Source of the DNA: Pseudonocardia sp. TRM90224
GTDB lineage: Bacteria > Actinomycetota > Actinomycetes > Mycobacteriales > Pseudonocardiaceae
DNA length: 64,000 bases
NCBI RefSeq assembly: GCF_021245725.1
Contig: NZ_JAJGSX010000035.1
Coordinates: forward strand, 1-64,000
Reading direction: 5' to 3'
The position numbers and the translations under genes were made by a program. Below, one piece after another: positions 23,512 through 31,803 of this stretch. The notes under the pieces are model-generated. The model was not told where the DNA came from. It worked only from the letters and a program-made list of their open reading frames with translations, and searched no databases. Numbering within the stretch: position 1 is the first letter of the stretch; each line of letters begins with the position of its first letter.

Positions 23512-24116
23512 CCGGATTCCCTCTGGAGCACGATGCCGGTCAAGGCCTGCGGGCCGGGCAGCACCGCGCGGGCGCCGAGCGAGAACGCGAGCATCGCGAT
23601 CCCGCTCAGCGCGGCGAGGAAGACGATGACCAGGTCGGCCGGGTCGCCCGGGCGGCACTCGCCGAGCCGCTGGCCGCGCGCCACCAGTGCCACGAAACCG
23701 TCTACGAACTCCTCGTGGTGCTGGACGAGCTCCCGCACCTGTGGCGCGGCGTCCGGCGTCGTGAACGCCTGGTTCATGATCATGTAGAACTCCGCGAACC
23801 CGGCCCCGGCCGCGATGTCGGCGAGGAACGTGCGCGCGAAGGCCGTGACGAAGGTGGACGGCGACGGTTGCGCGCGCAGCTGCTCCGCGACGGCGCGCAG
23901 CCCGTCCGCCGCCTGCCCGACCAGCGCGCCGAACAGCTCGTCCTTCGTCGCGTAGTGGCGGTAGATCAGTCCGGTCGAGATCCCCGCCTCGGCGGCGATG
24001 TCGCGCATGCTCGTCGCGGCGTACCCGCGGTGGGCGAAGAGCGCGACCGCGGCCGCCTCCACCTTCTCCAGCGTCGCGGCACGCAAAGCCTCGTTCTGGG
24101 CGCTGCTGCGGGGCAC
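23508..24116 (-). CDS. TetR-family transcriptional regulator
   Basis: A 202-residue regulator with its helix-turn-helix at residues 15-60 (EAAAVALFAHRGYAATSMRD, then AGISTGLIYRHYATKDELF). The C-terminal domain (FYMIMNQAFTTPDAAPQVRE) resembles TetR_C_6-like ligand domains. A perfect 20-bp palindrome begins 11 bases upstream of its start (24128-24147). It is coupled to the GNAT gene and lies just after the homoprotocatechuate operon, whose last gene ends 44 bases away. Confidence 0.9.
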   Translation of the reverse strand: MPRSSAQNEALRAATLEKVEAAAVALFAHRGYAATSMRDIAAEAGISTGLIYRHYATKDELFGALVGQAADGLRAVAEQLRAQPSPSTFVTAFARTFLADIAAGAGFAEFYMIMNQAFTTPDAAPQVRELVQHHEEFVDGFVALVARGQRLGECRPGDPADLVIVFLAALSGIAMLAFSLGARAVLPGPQALTGIVLQRESG

Positions 24117-24127
24117 GGCGATCCTTC

Positions 24128-24147
24128 CGATGAACAGATGTTCATCG
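24128..24147. promoter_or_regulatory. Perfect palindromic TetR operator candidate
   Basis: CGATGAACAGATGTTCATCG has exact 9-bp arms around a 2-base centre. It lies between the end of the HpaD-like gene and the start of the TetR gene, so autoregulation of the TetR-GNAT unit is the simplest reading. Confidence 0.7.
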
Positions 24148-24160
24148 TACCGCGCGTCGA

Positions 24161-25207
24161 TCAGACCTGGTTGCCCAGCTTGAAGCCGCGCTCCTCCGCG
24201 CGGGTGTAGGAGAACCCGTCCGCCCCGATCGTCACGTCCGCCTCCCGCGCCTCGGTGCGTTCGTGCAGCTCACGTGGCCGGCCGTCGAGGTCGAGCACCG
24301 GCGAGGCCTCCGCGTACCAGGACGGGACGACGGGGTTGCCCCACCAGTCGCGGCGCTGGTTGTCGTGGACGTCCCAGCGCACCACGGGGTTGTCCGGGTC
24401 GCCCGTGTAGTAGTCGTGGGTGTAGATCTCGATCCGGTGCCCGTCGGGGTCGCGGAGGTAGAGGTAGAACGCGTTGGAGACGCCGTGGCGCCCGGGCCCG
24501 CGCTCGATCATGTCGGAGCGGCGGGCGGCGCCGAGGTGGTCGCACAGGTGCAGGATCTGGCCGCGCTCGTGCGTGGCGAACGCGATGTGGTGCAGCCGCG
24601 GCCCGTCACCGCCGGTCAGCGCGACGTCGTGCACGGTCGGCTTCCGGTGGAGCCACGCGGCGTAGACCGTGCCGTCGGCGTCCTCGATGTCCTCGGAGAG
24701 CGCGAACCCGAGGTCCTCGTAGTAGCGCTGCGCGGCAGGGACGTCGGGTGTGACGACGTTGAAGTGGTCGAGCCTGCTGATCGCTCCCGCGCCGTGCAGG
24801 TCGTAGCGCCGGGTGAAGCGCTCGACGTGGGTGGCGTCGTGGAAGAACTCGACGGGGAAGCCGAGCGGGTCCTCGATGCGGACGGCCTCGCCGATGCCGA
24901 GCGACGTCCCCGCCGGCACCCGCTCGACGCGCACGCCGAGCTCCCGGAACCAGATCTCGGCGTGGTCGACGTCGGCGGGGGAGCGCACGCGGTACGCCAG
25001 CCGCGCGCACGCCGGCACCGGCCCGCGGCGCAGCACGAGCGAATGGTGCAGGTACTCCTCGAACGCCCGCAGGTGGATGGCGTCGTCGTCCTCCGCCGTG
25101 ACGACGAGTCCGAGCACGTCGACGTAGAACCACCGCGCGGCGGCGAGGTCGCTGACGACGAGCTCGGCGTAAGCGGCGCGGATCACGTCGGGCGGGACGG
25201 GGGTCAT
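24161..25207 (-). CDS. hpaD: homoprotocatechuate 2,3-dioxygenase (extradiol)
   Basis: A 348-residue two-domain VOC extradiol dioxygenase like the Brevibacterium and Arthrobacter enzymes. The metal triad is visible: His in SRLDHFNVVTPD, His in PRLHHIAFAT and Glu in GHRIEIYTHDYYTGDPD. The first domain (YAELVVSDLAAARWFYVDVL) is the non-catalytic half. It opens the ring of 3,4-dihydroxyphenylacetate to 5-carboxymethyl-2-hydroxymuconate semialdehyde. The length is close to the 365-residue family norm. ATG at 25207 follows the dehydrogenase stop by 17 bases. It is the last gene of the operon. Confidence 0.88.
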   Translation of the reverse strand: MTPVPPDVIRAAYAELVVSDLAAARWFYVDVLGLVVTAEDDDAIHLRAFEEYLHHSLVLRRGPVPACARLAYRVRSPADVDHAEIWFRELGVRVERVPAGTSLGIGEAVRIEDPLGFPVEFFHDATHVERFTRRYDLHGAGAISRLDHFNVVTPDVPAAQRYYEDLGFALSEDIEDADGTVYAAWLHRKPTVHDVALTGGDGPRLHHIAFATHERGQILHLCDHLGAARRSDMIERGPGRHGVSNAFYLYLRDPDGHRIEIYTHDYYTGDPDNPVVRWDVHDNQRRDWWGNPVVPSWYAEASPVLDLDGRPRELHERTEAREADVTIGADGFSYTRAEERGFKLGNQV

Positions 25208-25224
25208 GCAGCTCCTCCTCGGGC

Positions 25225-26721
25225 TCAGCCGGACGCGCCGAAGCGTGGCGTGTGCACGTCGCCGAGCGTCACGTGCACGGCCTGTTCCTCGGTGTAGAAG
25301 TCGATCGAGCGGTGCCCGCCCTCGTGGCCCAGCCCGGAGGCCTTGACGCCGCCGAACGGGGTGCGCAAGTCGCGCACGTTGTGCGAGTTCAGCCAGACCA
25401 TGCCGGCCTCGATCGCCTGCGCGACGCGGTGGCCGCGGGTGAGGTCGCGGGTCCAGACGTATCCCGCGAGCCCGTACTTCACGTCGTTGGCGAGCGCCAC
25501 GGCGTCGGCCTCCCCGTCGAACGGGGTGATCGCGACGACCGGCCCGAAGATCTCCTCCTGGAAGATCCGTGCGGTCGGCGGGACGTCGGCGAAGACGGTC
25601 GGCGCGAGGTAGTTGCCCGCCGGCAGGTGCTCGGGGCGGCCGCCGCCGGCCACGAGCCGCGCCTCGGCCTTCCCGATCTCCACGTAGCCGAGCACCCGCT
25701 CGTAGTGCTCGGGGTGCACGAGCGCGCCGACCTCGGTGCCGGGGTCGTGCGGGTCGCCGACGACGATCCGGCGCGCACGCGCGGCGAACCCCTCGACGAA
25801 CCCGTCGTAGACGCCGCGCTGCACGAGGATGCGCGACCCCGCGGTGCAGCGCTCGCCGTTGAGCGAGAACACGCCGAAGAGCGCCGAGTCGAGCGCGGCG
25901 TCGAGGTCGGCGTCTTCGAAGATCACGACGGGCGACTTGCCGCCCAACTCCATCGACAGGCCCTTGAGGTGCGACGCGGCCGCCCGGAAGATCGTCTGCC
26001 CGGTGGTGGTCTCGCCGGTGAAGGAGATCAACCGCGTGCCGGGGTGCGCGACGAGCGCCGCGCCCGCCTCCTCGCCGATGCCGTTGACCAGGTTGAACAC
26101 ACCGCGGGGCAGCTCGGCCTCCGCGAAGATCTCCGCCCACAGGCTCGCCGAGAGCGGGGTGAACTCCGCGGGCTTGAGCACCACCGTGCAGCCGGCCGCG
26201 ATCGCCGGGGCGAGCTTCCAGGATTCCAGCATGAACGGCGTGTTCCAGGGTGTGATCAGCCCGGCGACGCCGACCGGCTTGCGGTTGACGTAGTTGATCT
26301 GCCGGCCCGGCACCTGGTAGGCGTGGTCGGCCTGGCCGACGATCAGGTCGGCGAAGAACCGGAAGTTCTCCGCGGCGCGTTGCGCCTGGCCGAGCGCCTG
26401 CGTGATCGGCAGGCCGGTGTCGAACGTCTCCAGCTCGGCGAGCCGCTCGTCGCTCGCCTCGACGAGGTCCGCGATCCGGGTGAGCACCCTGGCCCGCGCC
26501 CGCGGGGCCATCGTCGGCCATGGGCCCTCGGCGAAGGCGCGCTGCGCAGCCGTGACCGCGGCGTCGACGTCCTCGGCCTGACCGGCAGCCGCTGTCGCGT
26601 ACGGCTGGTCGGAGACCGGGTCGAGCACCTCGAACGTCGCCCCGCTCGCGGAGTCGCGGGGCTCGCCGTCGATGTGGTGGCGGAGGTGCGTGGGCAGCCC
26701 GCCCGGCACGTGCCGCGTCAT
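25225..26721 (-). CDS. hpaE: 5-carboxymethyl-2-hydroxymuconate semialdehyde dehydrogenase
   Basis: A 498-residue NAD-dependent aldehyde dehydrogenase. It has the oxyanion Asn region VAGLITPWNTPFMLESWKLA, the Glu motif SMELGGKSPVVIF and the catalytic Cys in FSLNGERCTAGSRILVQ. The early segment HIDGEPRDSASGATFEVLDP matches HpaE. It oxidises the ring-cleavage semialdehyde made by the adjacent extradiol dioxygenase. ATG at 26721 overlaps the DapA-like stop by four bases. A generic aldehyde dehydrogenase is the alternative, but context supports HpaE. Confidence 0.88.
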   Translation of the reverse strand: MTRHVPGGLPTHLRHHIDGEPRDSASGATFEVLDPVSDQPYATAAAGQAEDVDAAVTAAQRAFAEGPWPTMAPRARARVLTRIADLVEASDERLAELETFDTGLPITQALGQAQRAAENFRFFADLIVGQADHAYQVPGRQINYVNRKPVGVAGLITPWNTPFMLESWKLAPAIAAGCTVVLKPAEFTPLSASLWAEIFAEAELPRGVFNLVNGIGEEAGAALVAHPGTRLISFTGETTTGQTIFRAAASHLKGLSMELGGKSPVVIFEDADLDAALDSALFGVFSLNGERCTAGSRILVQRGVYDGFVEGFAARARRIVVGDPHDPGTEVGALVHPEHYERVLGYVEIGKAEARLVAGGGRPEHLPAGNYLAPTVFADVPPTARIFQEEIFGPVVAITPFDGEADAVALANDVKYGLAGYVWTRDLTRGHRVAQAIEAGMVWLNSHNVRDLRTPFGGVKASGLGHEGGHRSIDFYTEEQAVHVTLGDVHTPRFGASG

Positions 26722-27650
26722 GCGGAAACCTCGACGGGCGTGAGGTGCTGCGCGCCGGCCTCCGCGAGCGCCCGCACGGTCTGCTGCCCCTGCTCGGTCA
26801 GCGGGATGAGCGGCGGCCGCACGTGGTCGCTCCCGATCAGCCCCCGCTCCTTCATCAGCCACTTCGCCGGCGCCGGGTTCGTCTCGACGAACAGCAGGTC
26901 GACCAGCGGGTGCACGCCGTAGTGGATCTCCCGGCCCCGGGCGAGGTCGCCGGCGACACCGGCCTCGTACAGCTTGGCGACGGCAGCGGGTGCGATGTTC
27001 GCGAGCGCCGAGACGAAGCCGGCGGCACCCAGCGCGAGGGCCGGGAGGCAGAGCAGCTCGATCCCCGACCAGACGAGCAGCTCAGGGCCGGCCGCATGCA
27101 GCATCCGGGAGAGGTGCTCGAAGTCCTTGGTCGTCTCCTTGACCCCTACGAAGTTGTCGTGGTCGCGGAAGAGTCGGGCCACCGTCTCCGGGGTGATCTC
27201 CACGGCCGTTCGTGAGGGCACGTTGTAGGCGACGATCGGCAGGTCGGGGAACTCCAGCGCCACCGTCGAGTACCAGCGGTACAGCGCCTCCTGTGTCGGC
27301 CGCGCGTAGTACGGGGTGATCACGAGCACGGCGTCGGCGCCGGCGTCGCGCGCCGCGGCGGTCAGCTCCAGCGTCTCGGAGAGCTTGGCCGATCCGGTGC
27401 CCGGCAGGAACGGCACGCGGTCGCCGACCTCGGCGGCGACGGTGCGGATCGCCTCGGCGCGCTCGGCCGTCGACTGCGCCGACGGCTCGCCGGTCGAGCC
27501 CCCGAGCGAGATCCCGTGCGTCCCGGCGTCGAGCTGCCAGCGCACCAGCCGGCGCAGGCCCTCGTGGTCGACGTCGTCGTCGGGGGAGAACGGGGTGACC
27601 AGCGGCGCGATCGAGCCGCGGATCGAAGCGGGGTCGGACCGGAACCTCAT
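26718..27650 (-). CDS. DapA/NAL-family aldolase or decarboxylating lyase
   Basis: A 310-residue class I lyase of the dihydrodipicolinate synthase/N-acetylneuraminate lyase superfamily. It shows the pyruvate-binding GGSTGEPSAQSTAER, the Tyr in VAYNVPSRTAVEI and the Schiff-base Lys in DNFVGVKETTKD. In the HPA pathway the final C-C cleavage gives pyruvate and succinic semialdehyde and is normally done by the class II aldolase HpaI. This enzyme may take that place, or act earlier. It is coupled on both sides by 4-base overlaps. Confidence 0.8.
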   Translation of the reverse strand: MRFRSDPASIRGSIAPLVTPFSPDDDVDHEGLRRLVRWQLDAGTHGISLGGSTGEPSAQSTAERAEAIRTVAAEVGDRVPFLPGTGSAKLSETLELTAAARDAGADAVLVITPYYARPTQEALYRWYSTVALEFPDLPIVAYNVPSRTAVEITPETVARLFRDHDNFVGVKETTKDFEHLSRMLHAAGPELLVWSGIELLCLPALALGAAGFVSALANIAPAAVAKLYEAGVAGDLARGREIHYGVHPLVDLLFVETNPAPAKWLMKERGLIGSDHVRPPLIPLTEQGQQTVRALAEAGAQHLTPVEVSA

Positions 27651-28306
27651 GCGGATCCCTTCTGGCTGTTCAGGACCGTCTGCAGGGTCGTCTCACGGTG
27701 GGCGCGGGCGGCGGCCTCGACCTCCGCGGGCGGTGCGCCGCGCTCGATGAGCCGCAGCAGCGCGTCGTGCTCGTGGACCGACTCGACGGCCCGTTCGGGG
27801 ACGAACGAGAAGATCGAGGAGCGCAGCGCGGCCATGCGGGTCCAGCCGTGCGCGATGAGGTCGCGCAGCTGCGGGTTCGGGCACGGACCGGTGAGCACCT
27901 CGTGGAACCGCTGGTTGAGCCGGGTGTGGCGGATCGGGTCGAGGTCCGCGAGCCCGGCGCGCATGGCGTCGTTGAGCCGTGCCGCCTCGGTGAGCTCGGT
28001 GCGCGAGAGGTGCGGGGCGGCCATCCCCGTCGCCGCCGCCTCGACGACGGCGAGCGTCTCGAACGTCCACCGGTACTCGACGGGGTCGAGGCCGCGCACG
28101 GTCGCGCCGACGTTGCGGACCACCTCGACGTGCCCCTCGGCCTCCAGCCGGCGCACCGCCTCGCGCACCGGGACGGTCGAGACACCGAGCTCCTTGGCCA
28201 GCGGGCCCAGCACGAGCCGGTAGCCGGGGGTGTACGCGCCGTCCTGGATGCGGCGCCGGATGAGGTCGTAGGCCATGTCGACCTTCGACGCGGACGGCGC
28301 CGTCAT
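27647..28306 (-). CDS. GntR-family (FadR/FCD) regulator of the HPA operon
   Basis: A 219-residue regulator. The winged HTH is at about residues 10-70 (LGPLAKELGVSTVPVREAVR, then HVEVVRNVGATVRGL). The FCD domain carries metal-site residues in RLNQRFHEVLTGPCPN and SVHEHDALLRLIERG. It is embedded in the operon, overlapping both neighbours by four bases, an arrangement that gives autoregulation. The TACGA/TCGTA inverted repeat just before the first gene's start codon is its likely operator. Confidence 0.88.
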   Translation of the reverse strand: MTAPSASKVDMAYDLIRRRIQDGAYTPGYRLVLGPLAKELGVSTVPVREAVRRLEAEGHVEVVRNVGATVRGLDPVEYRWTFETLAVVEAAATGMAAPHLSRTELTEAARLNDAMRAGLADLDPIRHTRLNQRFHEVLTGPCPNPQLRDLIAHGWTRMAALRSSIFSFVPERAVESVHEHDALLRLIERGAPPAEVEAAARAHRETTLQTVLNSQKGSA

Positions 28307-29763
28307 GGCTGCTCCTGCTCGGCCTCGTACCGCTCGCGCCACCGCCCGCCGAGCGGGTAGAGCCCGTCGATGCCGGCGCCGGCGCCGACCTGCGCGGCGA
28401 TCCAGTGCTCCTCGCGCTCCTGCTCTTCGGCGGCGGCGAGCACCTCGTCGACGAGACCGGGCGGGATGACCACCACACCGTCGTCGTCGCCCACGATCAC
28501 ATCACCGACCTGCACCGTCGCCCCGCCGCAGGCGATGGTCACGTCGGTCTCCCACGGCACATGCCGGCGGCCGAGCACAGCGGGGTGCGTCCCGGCGCTG
28601 AAGACGGACAGGCCGGTCGCCGCGACCGCCGCGGCGTCGCGGACGGCGCCGTCGGTGACGATCCCAGCAGCTCCGCGGACCCGCGCGCGCAGCGCAAGGA
28701 TGTCGCCCAGCGTGCCCGCGGTCGGATCGCGACGGGCCTCCATGACCAGCACCTCGCCGGGCAGCACCGACTCGATCGCCCGCTTCTGCGCGTTGAACCC
28801 GCCGCCGCGTTCGGCGAACAGGTCGGGCCGGAACGGCACGAACCGCAGCGTGCGCGCGGTGCCGACGATGCGGCGGCCGGGAGCGAGCGCCCGGACGCCG
28901 TCGATCACGGCGCTGTCGAAGCCGCGTTGCCGCAGCTGCACCGAGAGCGTCGCGACGGCGACGTTCGCCAGCCGCTCGCGCACCGCGTCCGGTAGCCGTG
29001 GCGGGGGCGTGCCCCAGGCATCGGACCGCGTCGCGTCGTCGACCTCGCCGGCCGCGCCCCACGGCGCCAGCGGTGGCCCGTCGACGACCTCGGTGCGCAG
29101 CCGGCCGGTGCCGCGGCTGCCGTCGACGGTGCCGACCTCGACCTCGACGACCTGGCCCGGCACGGCGACGGACGCGCCGGCCGGGGTGCCGGTCAGGATC
29201 ACGTCGCCCTCCTCGAGCGTGAGCATGCGGGAGAGGTCGGCGACGAGGTGGCCGAAGTCGAACAGCAGCGTGGCGCTGGTGTCGTCCTGGACGAGCTCGC
29301 CGTCGAGCCAGGTCCGGACGCGCAGCGCCGCGGGGTCCAGCTCGGCGGCCGGCAGCAGTTCCGGGCCGAGCGGGGTGTAGCCGTCGCCGCCCTTGGAGCG
29401 CACGTTGCTGCCGCGGTCGGCGGCCCGCAGGTCGTGCAGGCCGAGGTCGTTCGCCGCCGTCACCCAGCCGACGTGCCCCCAGCCGTCATCGGGGCGGACG
29501 TGCCGCGCGGCGCGTCCGATCACCAGCGCGATCTCGCCCTCGAAGCCGAGCAGTTCGGTGCCCGCGGGACGTTCGACGGTGCCGCTGCCGGTCAGCGAGC
29601 TGGCCGGTTTGAGGAAGTAGGAGGCCGCGGCAGGCGTCCGCCCGCGTTGGGCGGCTCGCGACGCGTAGTTGAGGTGGACGGCGATCACCTTGCCGGGCCG
29701 CCTGCCCAGCGCGCTCGTCACGGCGTCGGCGGTCACGGGTGTTGCTTCTGATGCTGGAGACAT
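28303..29763 (-). CDS. FAH-family hydrolase/isomerase fused to an RraA-like domain
   Basis: A 486-residue two-domain protein, first gene of the operon. Residues about 20-235 are a fumarylacetoacetate-hydrolase fold with metal ligands in LLGFEGEIALVIGR and NDLGLHDLRAAD, as in HpaG. Residues about 255-465 are an RraA/HMG-aldolase fold: RGAAGIVTDGAVRDAAAVAA carries the Arg-Asp pair, and VGDDDGVVVIPP closes it. HpaG normally has two FAH repeats (isomerase and decarboxylase); here the second appears replaced by RraA, whose relatives decarboxylate oxaloacetate-like acids. ATG at 29763 is chosen because the upstream frame runs through the operator and hairpin. Confidence 0.85.
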   Translation of the reverse strand: MSPASEATPVTADAVTSALGRRPGKVIAVHLNYASRAAQRGRTPAAASYFLKPASSLTGSGTVERPAGTELLGFEGEIALVIGRAARHVRPDDGWGHVGWVTAANDLGLHDLRAADRGSNVRSKGGDGYTPLGPELLPAAELDPAALRVRTWLDGELVQDDTSATLLFDFGHLVADLSRMLTLEEGDVILTGTPAGASVAVPGQVVEVEVGTVDGSRGTGRLRTEVVDGPPLAPWGAAGEVDDATRSDAWGTPPPRLPDAVRERLANVAVATLSVQLRQRGFDSAVIDGVRALAPGRRIVGTARTLRFVPFRPDLFAERGGGFNAQKRAIESVLPGEVLVMEARRDPTAGTLGDILALRARVRGAAGIVTDGAVRDAAAVAATGLSVFSAGTHPAVLGRRHVPWETDVTIACGGATVQVGDVIVGDDDGVVVIPPGLVDEVLAAAEEQEREEHWIAAQVGAGAGIDGLYPLGGRWRERYEAEQEQP

Positions 29764-29767
29764 TGTG

Positions 29768-29779
29768 TACGAGATCGTA
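29768..29779. promoter_or_regulatory. Candidate GntR operator of the HPA operon
   Basis: TACGAGATCGTA, with TACGA/TCGTA arms, lies 5-16 bases upstream of the first start codon of the operon. It fits the TNGT...ACNA type preferred by FadR-like GntR proteins. Binding there would block the promoter or ribosome access. Confidence 0.5.
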
Positions 29780-29806
29780 TATCTTCCGGCCGCCTCGGGC
29801 CAGAAG

Positions 29807-29870
29807 TTCCCCACCGTTTTGCCAACCTGCACACGCAAAACGGCGTGCAGGTTGGCAAAACGGTGGGGAA
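29807..29870. repeat. 26-bp-arm hairpin, copy B
   Basis: The left arm begins TTCCCCACCGTTTTGCC (29807-29832) and its exact complement ends at 29870, with a 12-base loop. It shares the core arm with copy A at 13023 but has a different loop (CACAAAACGGC-like). It lies between the start of the HPA operon and the end of the endonuclease-family gene. Confidence 0.9.
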
Positions 29871-29881
29871 GTTCGGTCGGG

Positions 29882-30715
29882 TCACGGGAGTGTCAGGTCG
29901 GCGTACACGCCGGCGTGGTCGGACGGCTGGACGGCCCCGACGGGGCCGGTGCCGAACAGGCCGACCGTGGTGGCGGCCGCGAGTCCGGTCGCCGAGGGCG
30001 CAAGGAGCACGTAGTCGATGCGGGCCCACGGCTCGCCGGCGGTGGCGGCGTGCGGGTTGTCCCGCCGCCAGGTGTACCCGGGATCGGAGTCGCCCCGGTA
30101 GCTCCACGCGTCGACGAACACGGCGCCGGGAACGAACGGAGTGGTTCCCGTGCCGCGGAGCCGTCGGATCTCGTCGGCATCGGGTTCGGCATTGAGGTCC
30201 CCGACCAGCGCGAGCGGGACGTGTCCGCCGGTTCGCGTGCGTGCCAGCCATCGGACGAGGCGAGCGAGCTGGCGGGTGCGCCGCGCTGATCCGTCGGGCA
30301 CGACGCTCGTGAGCTGCGTGCTGCAGACGTCGATCCGGCCGGCCGGGGTCGCGACCGTGGTCAGCAGCGCGACGCGGCCGTCGGGTGCGCCCGGATCCGA
30401 CAGGTGGAGCCCGCGCACGCGGGTGATCGGCCACCTGCTCAGCACGGCGTTCCCGACGGTGATGCCCTCGGACCCGGGGAGCCGGTCGCGCCACCGTCGC
30501 GTCGACGGCGCCGGGCACCACGCGTGCTGGAGCCCGAGGCGTTCGGCGAGCATCCCGGCCTGCTCGTGCGGCCCATCGGCCCACACCTCTTGCAGGCCGA
30601 TCACGTCGGCGGACAGCTTCGCGAGCGTCGCCGCGATCGCTTCGTTGCGCAGGCGCCAGTCGCCGAAGCGCCACCACAGGTTCCACGTGGCGACGCGCAC
30701 AGGATTTCGCTTCAC
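29882..30715 (-). CDS. endonuclease/exonuclease/phosphatase-family protein
   Basis: A 277-residue metal-dependent hydrolase of the EEP fold. Motifs appear in order: VRVATWNLWW, ADVIGLQEVWADG (catalytic Glu), PLALVGDLNAEPDADE (Asp-x-Asn), PWARIDYVLLAP, and VQPSDHAGVYADL (terminal Ser-Asp-His). No signal peptide, so probably cytosolic. Members act on nucleic acids, phosphoinositides or other phosphodiesters, and the sequence does not decide between these. It diverges from the DUF3995 gene across a CATAC/GTATG inverted repeat. Confidence 0.85.
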   Translation of the reverse strand: MKRNPVRVATWNLWWRFGDWRLRNEAIAATLAKLSADVIGLQEVWADGPHEQAGMLAERLGLQHAWCPAPSTRRWRDRLPGSEGITVGNAVLSRWPITRVRGLHLSDPGAPDGRVALLTTVATPAGRIDVCSTQLTSVVPDGSARRTRQLARLVRWLARTRTGGHVPLALVGDLNAEPDADEIRRLRGTGTTPFVPGAVFVDAWSYRGDSDPGYTWRRDNPHAATAGEPWARIDYVLLAPSATGLAAATTVGLFGTGPVGAVQPSDHAGVYADLTLP

Positions 30716-30723
30716 GGACCTAC

Positions 30724-30739
30724 CATACTGTTTGGTATG
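30724..30739. promoter_or_regulatory. Candidate TetR operator
   Basis: CATACTGTTTGGTATG, an inverted repeat with exact 5-bp arms and a 6-base spacer, lies between the start of the endonuclease-family gene and the start (30748) of the operon containing a TetR gene. Likely autoregulatory operator. Confidence 0.5.
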
Positions 30740-30747
30740 TTCGCCTT

Positions 30748-31206
30748 GTGAAGCAACTCGTGAAACCGTCGCCAGCGACCGTCGCCGTCACCGCGTCGCT
30801 CGCTTCGATCTCCGCTTTGCACGCCGCATGGGCGCTCGGGTCGCCCTGGCCGGCGCCCGACCTCCGGGTACTGGCCGAGCACGTGCTCGGCGCCGCAGAG
30901 CGCGCTCGCTATCCCGAGATGCCGCCCCCTTGGATGTCGTGGTCCGTCGCGGGAGCGTGTGCCGTCGGCGCGACGGTGGTGGCGCGGTCGGGGACCCGTC
31001 CCACCCGCTCGTCGCGGTGGCTCGCCGCCGCCGGGGCCGTCGTGCTGGCCGGGCGCGGCGGCGCGGGGGTGCTCGCCGAGGTTCGCGGTCGCGCCCGCGA
31101 CCCGTTCAACCGGCTCGACCGGGCCGTCTACTCACCGCTGTGCTTAGCGCTCGCGGCGGGGATCGCGGCGGTGCTGCGGAGCGGGGGCCACCGTGTGGTT
31201 GGCTGA
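30748..31206 (+). CDS. DUF3995 membrane protein
   Basis: A 152-residue membrane protein with four hydrophobic segments. ISALHAAWALGSPWPAPDL is the hallmark His/Trp motif of DUF3995, a family of small actinobacterial and bacillar membrane proteins of unknown role. GTG start at 30748 directly follows a palindromic operator. The TetR gene begins 32 bases downstream of its stop, so they are probably cotranscribed. Confidence 0.8.
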   Translation: MKQLVKPSPATVAVTASLASISALHAAWALGSPWPAPDLRVLAEHVLGAAERARYPEMPPPWMSWSVAGACAVGATVVARSGTRPTRSSRWLAAAGAVVLAGRGGAGVLAEVRGRARDPFNRLDRAVYSPLCLALAAGIAAVLRSGGHRVVG

Positions 31207-31238
31207 TCCGCTCCGGCGCGACACGAGAGAGGTGGGCC

Positions 31239-31784
31239 GTGCCCACGACCAAGGGCGACTGGCTCGACTGCGGGCTCGGGATCCTCGCCGAGCAGGGCGC
31301 GCAGGCGCTGCGACTCGACCGGTTGCTCGCGACGATCGGGCTGACGAAGGGGTCGTTCTACCACCACTTCGACGGGATGCCGGACTACCGCGCGGAGCTC
31401 GCTGCGTACTTCGAGGAGCGGTACACGACCCGCTACATCGACGTCGCGACCGAACGGTTCGAGGATCCCGCCGGGCAGCTCCGGACGCTGCGCTCGCTCG
31501 TGGCCGCGGAGAAGGGTGCGGAGGCCGAGCTGGAGGTGGCGTTCCGCGCCTGGGCGCAGCAGGACGCGGTGGTGCGCACGGTGCAGGAGCGGATCGACGA
31601 GCGGCGCGTCCGGTTCCTGGAGGAGCTGTTCGCGCGCCACGACCTGCCGTCGGGACGAGCTCGTGTTCTCGCGCAGGCCGTCTACCTGACGCTGGTCGGC
31701 GGTGGGCACGTCGTGCCCCGGGCGCCGATCGAGGAGATCGAGCGGATCTGGGACCTGTTGCTGGAGCCGCTGGGCCGGCCCTGA
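31239..31784 (+). CDS. TetR-family transcriptional regulator
   Basis: A 181-residue regulator. The HTH is at residues 10-50 (LRLDRLLATIGLTKGSFYHH). The C-terminal domain (EKGAEAELEVAFRAWAQQDA) is of the common four-helix TetR_C type. GTG at 31239 has a good GAGAGAGG ribosome site. It lies between two small membrane-protein genes and probably controls both through the inverted repeat at 30724. Confidence 0.85.
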   Translation: MPTTKGDWLDCGLGILAEQGAQALRLDRLLATIGLTKGSFYHHFDGMPDYRAELAAYFEERYTTRYIDVATERFEDPAGQLRTLRSLVAAEKGAEAELEVAFRAWAQQDAVVRTVQERIDERRVRFLEELFARHDLPSGRARVLAQAVYLTLVGGGHVVPRAPIEEIERIWDLLLEPLGRP

Positions 31785-31803
31785 CCCCGGTCGGGGGTGC
31801 GCT

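Noticed and set aside
25208..26521. Upstream extension of the HpaD frame
   Set aside because: It overlaps the HpaE gene in another frame and is Arg/Ala-rich noise. MTPVPPDVIRAAYAELVVSD at 25207 is the family start.
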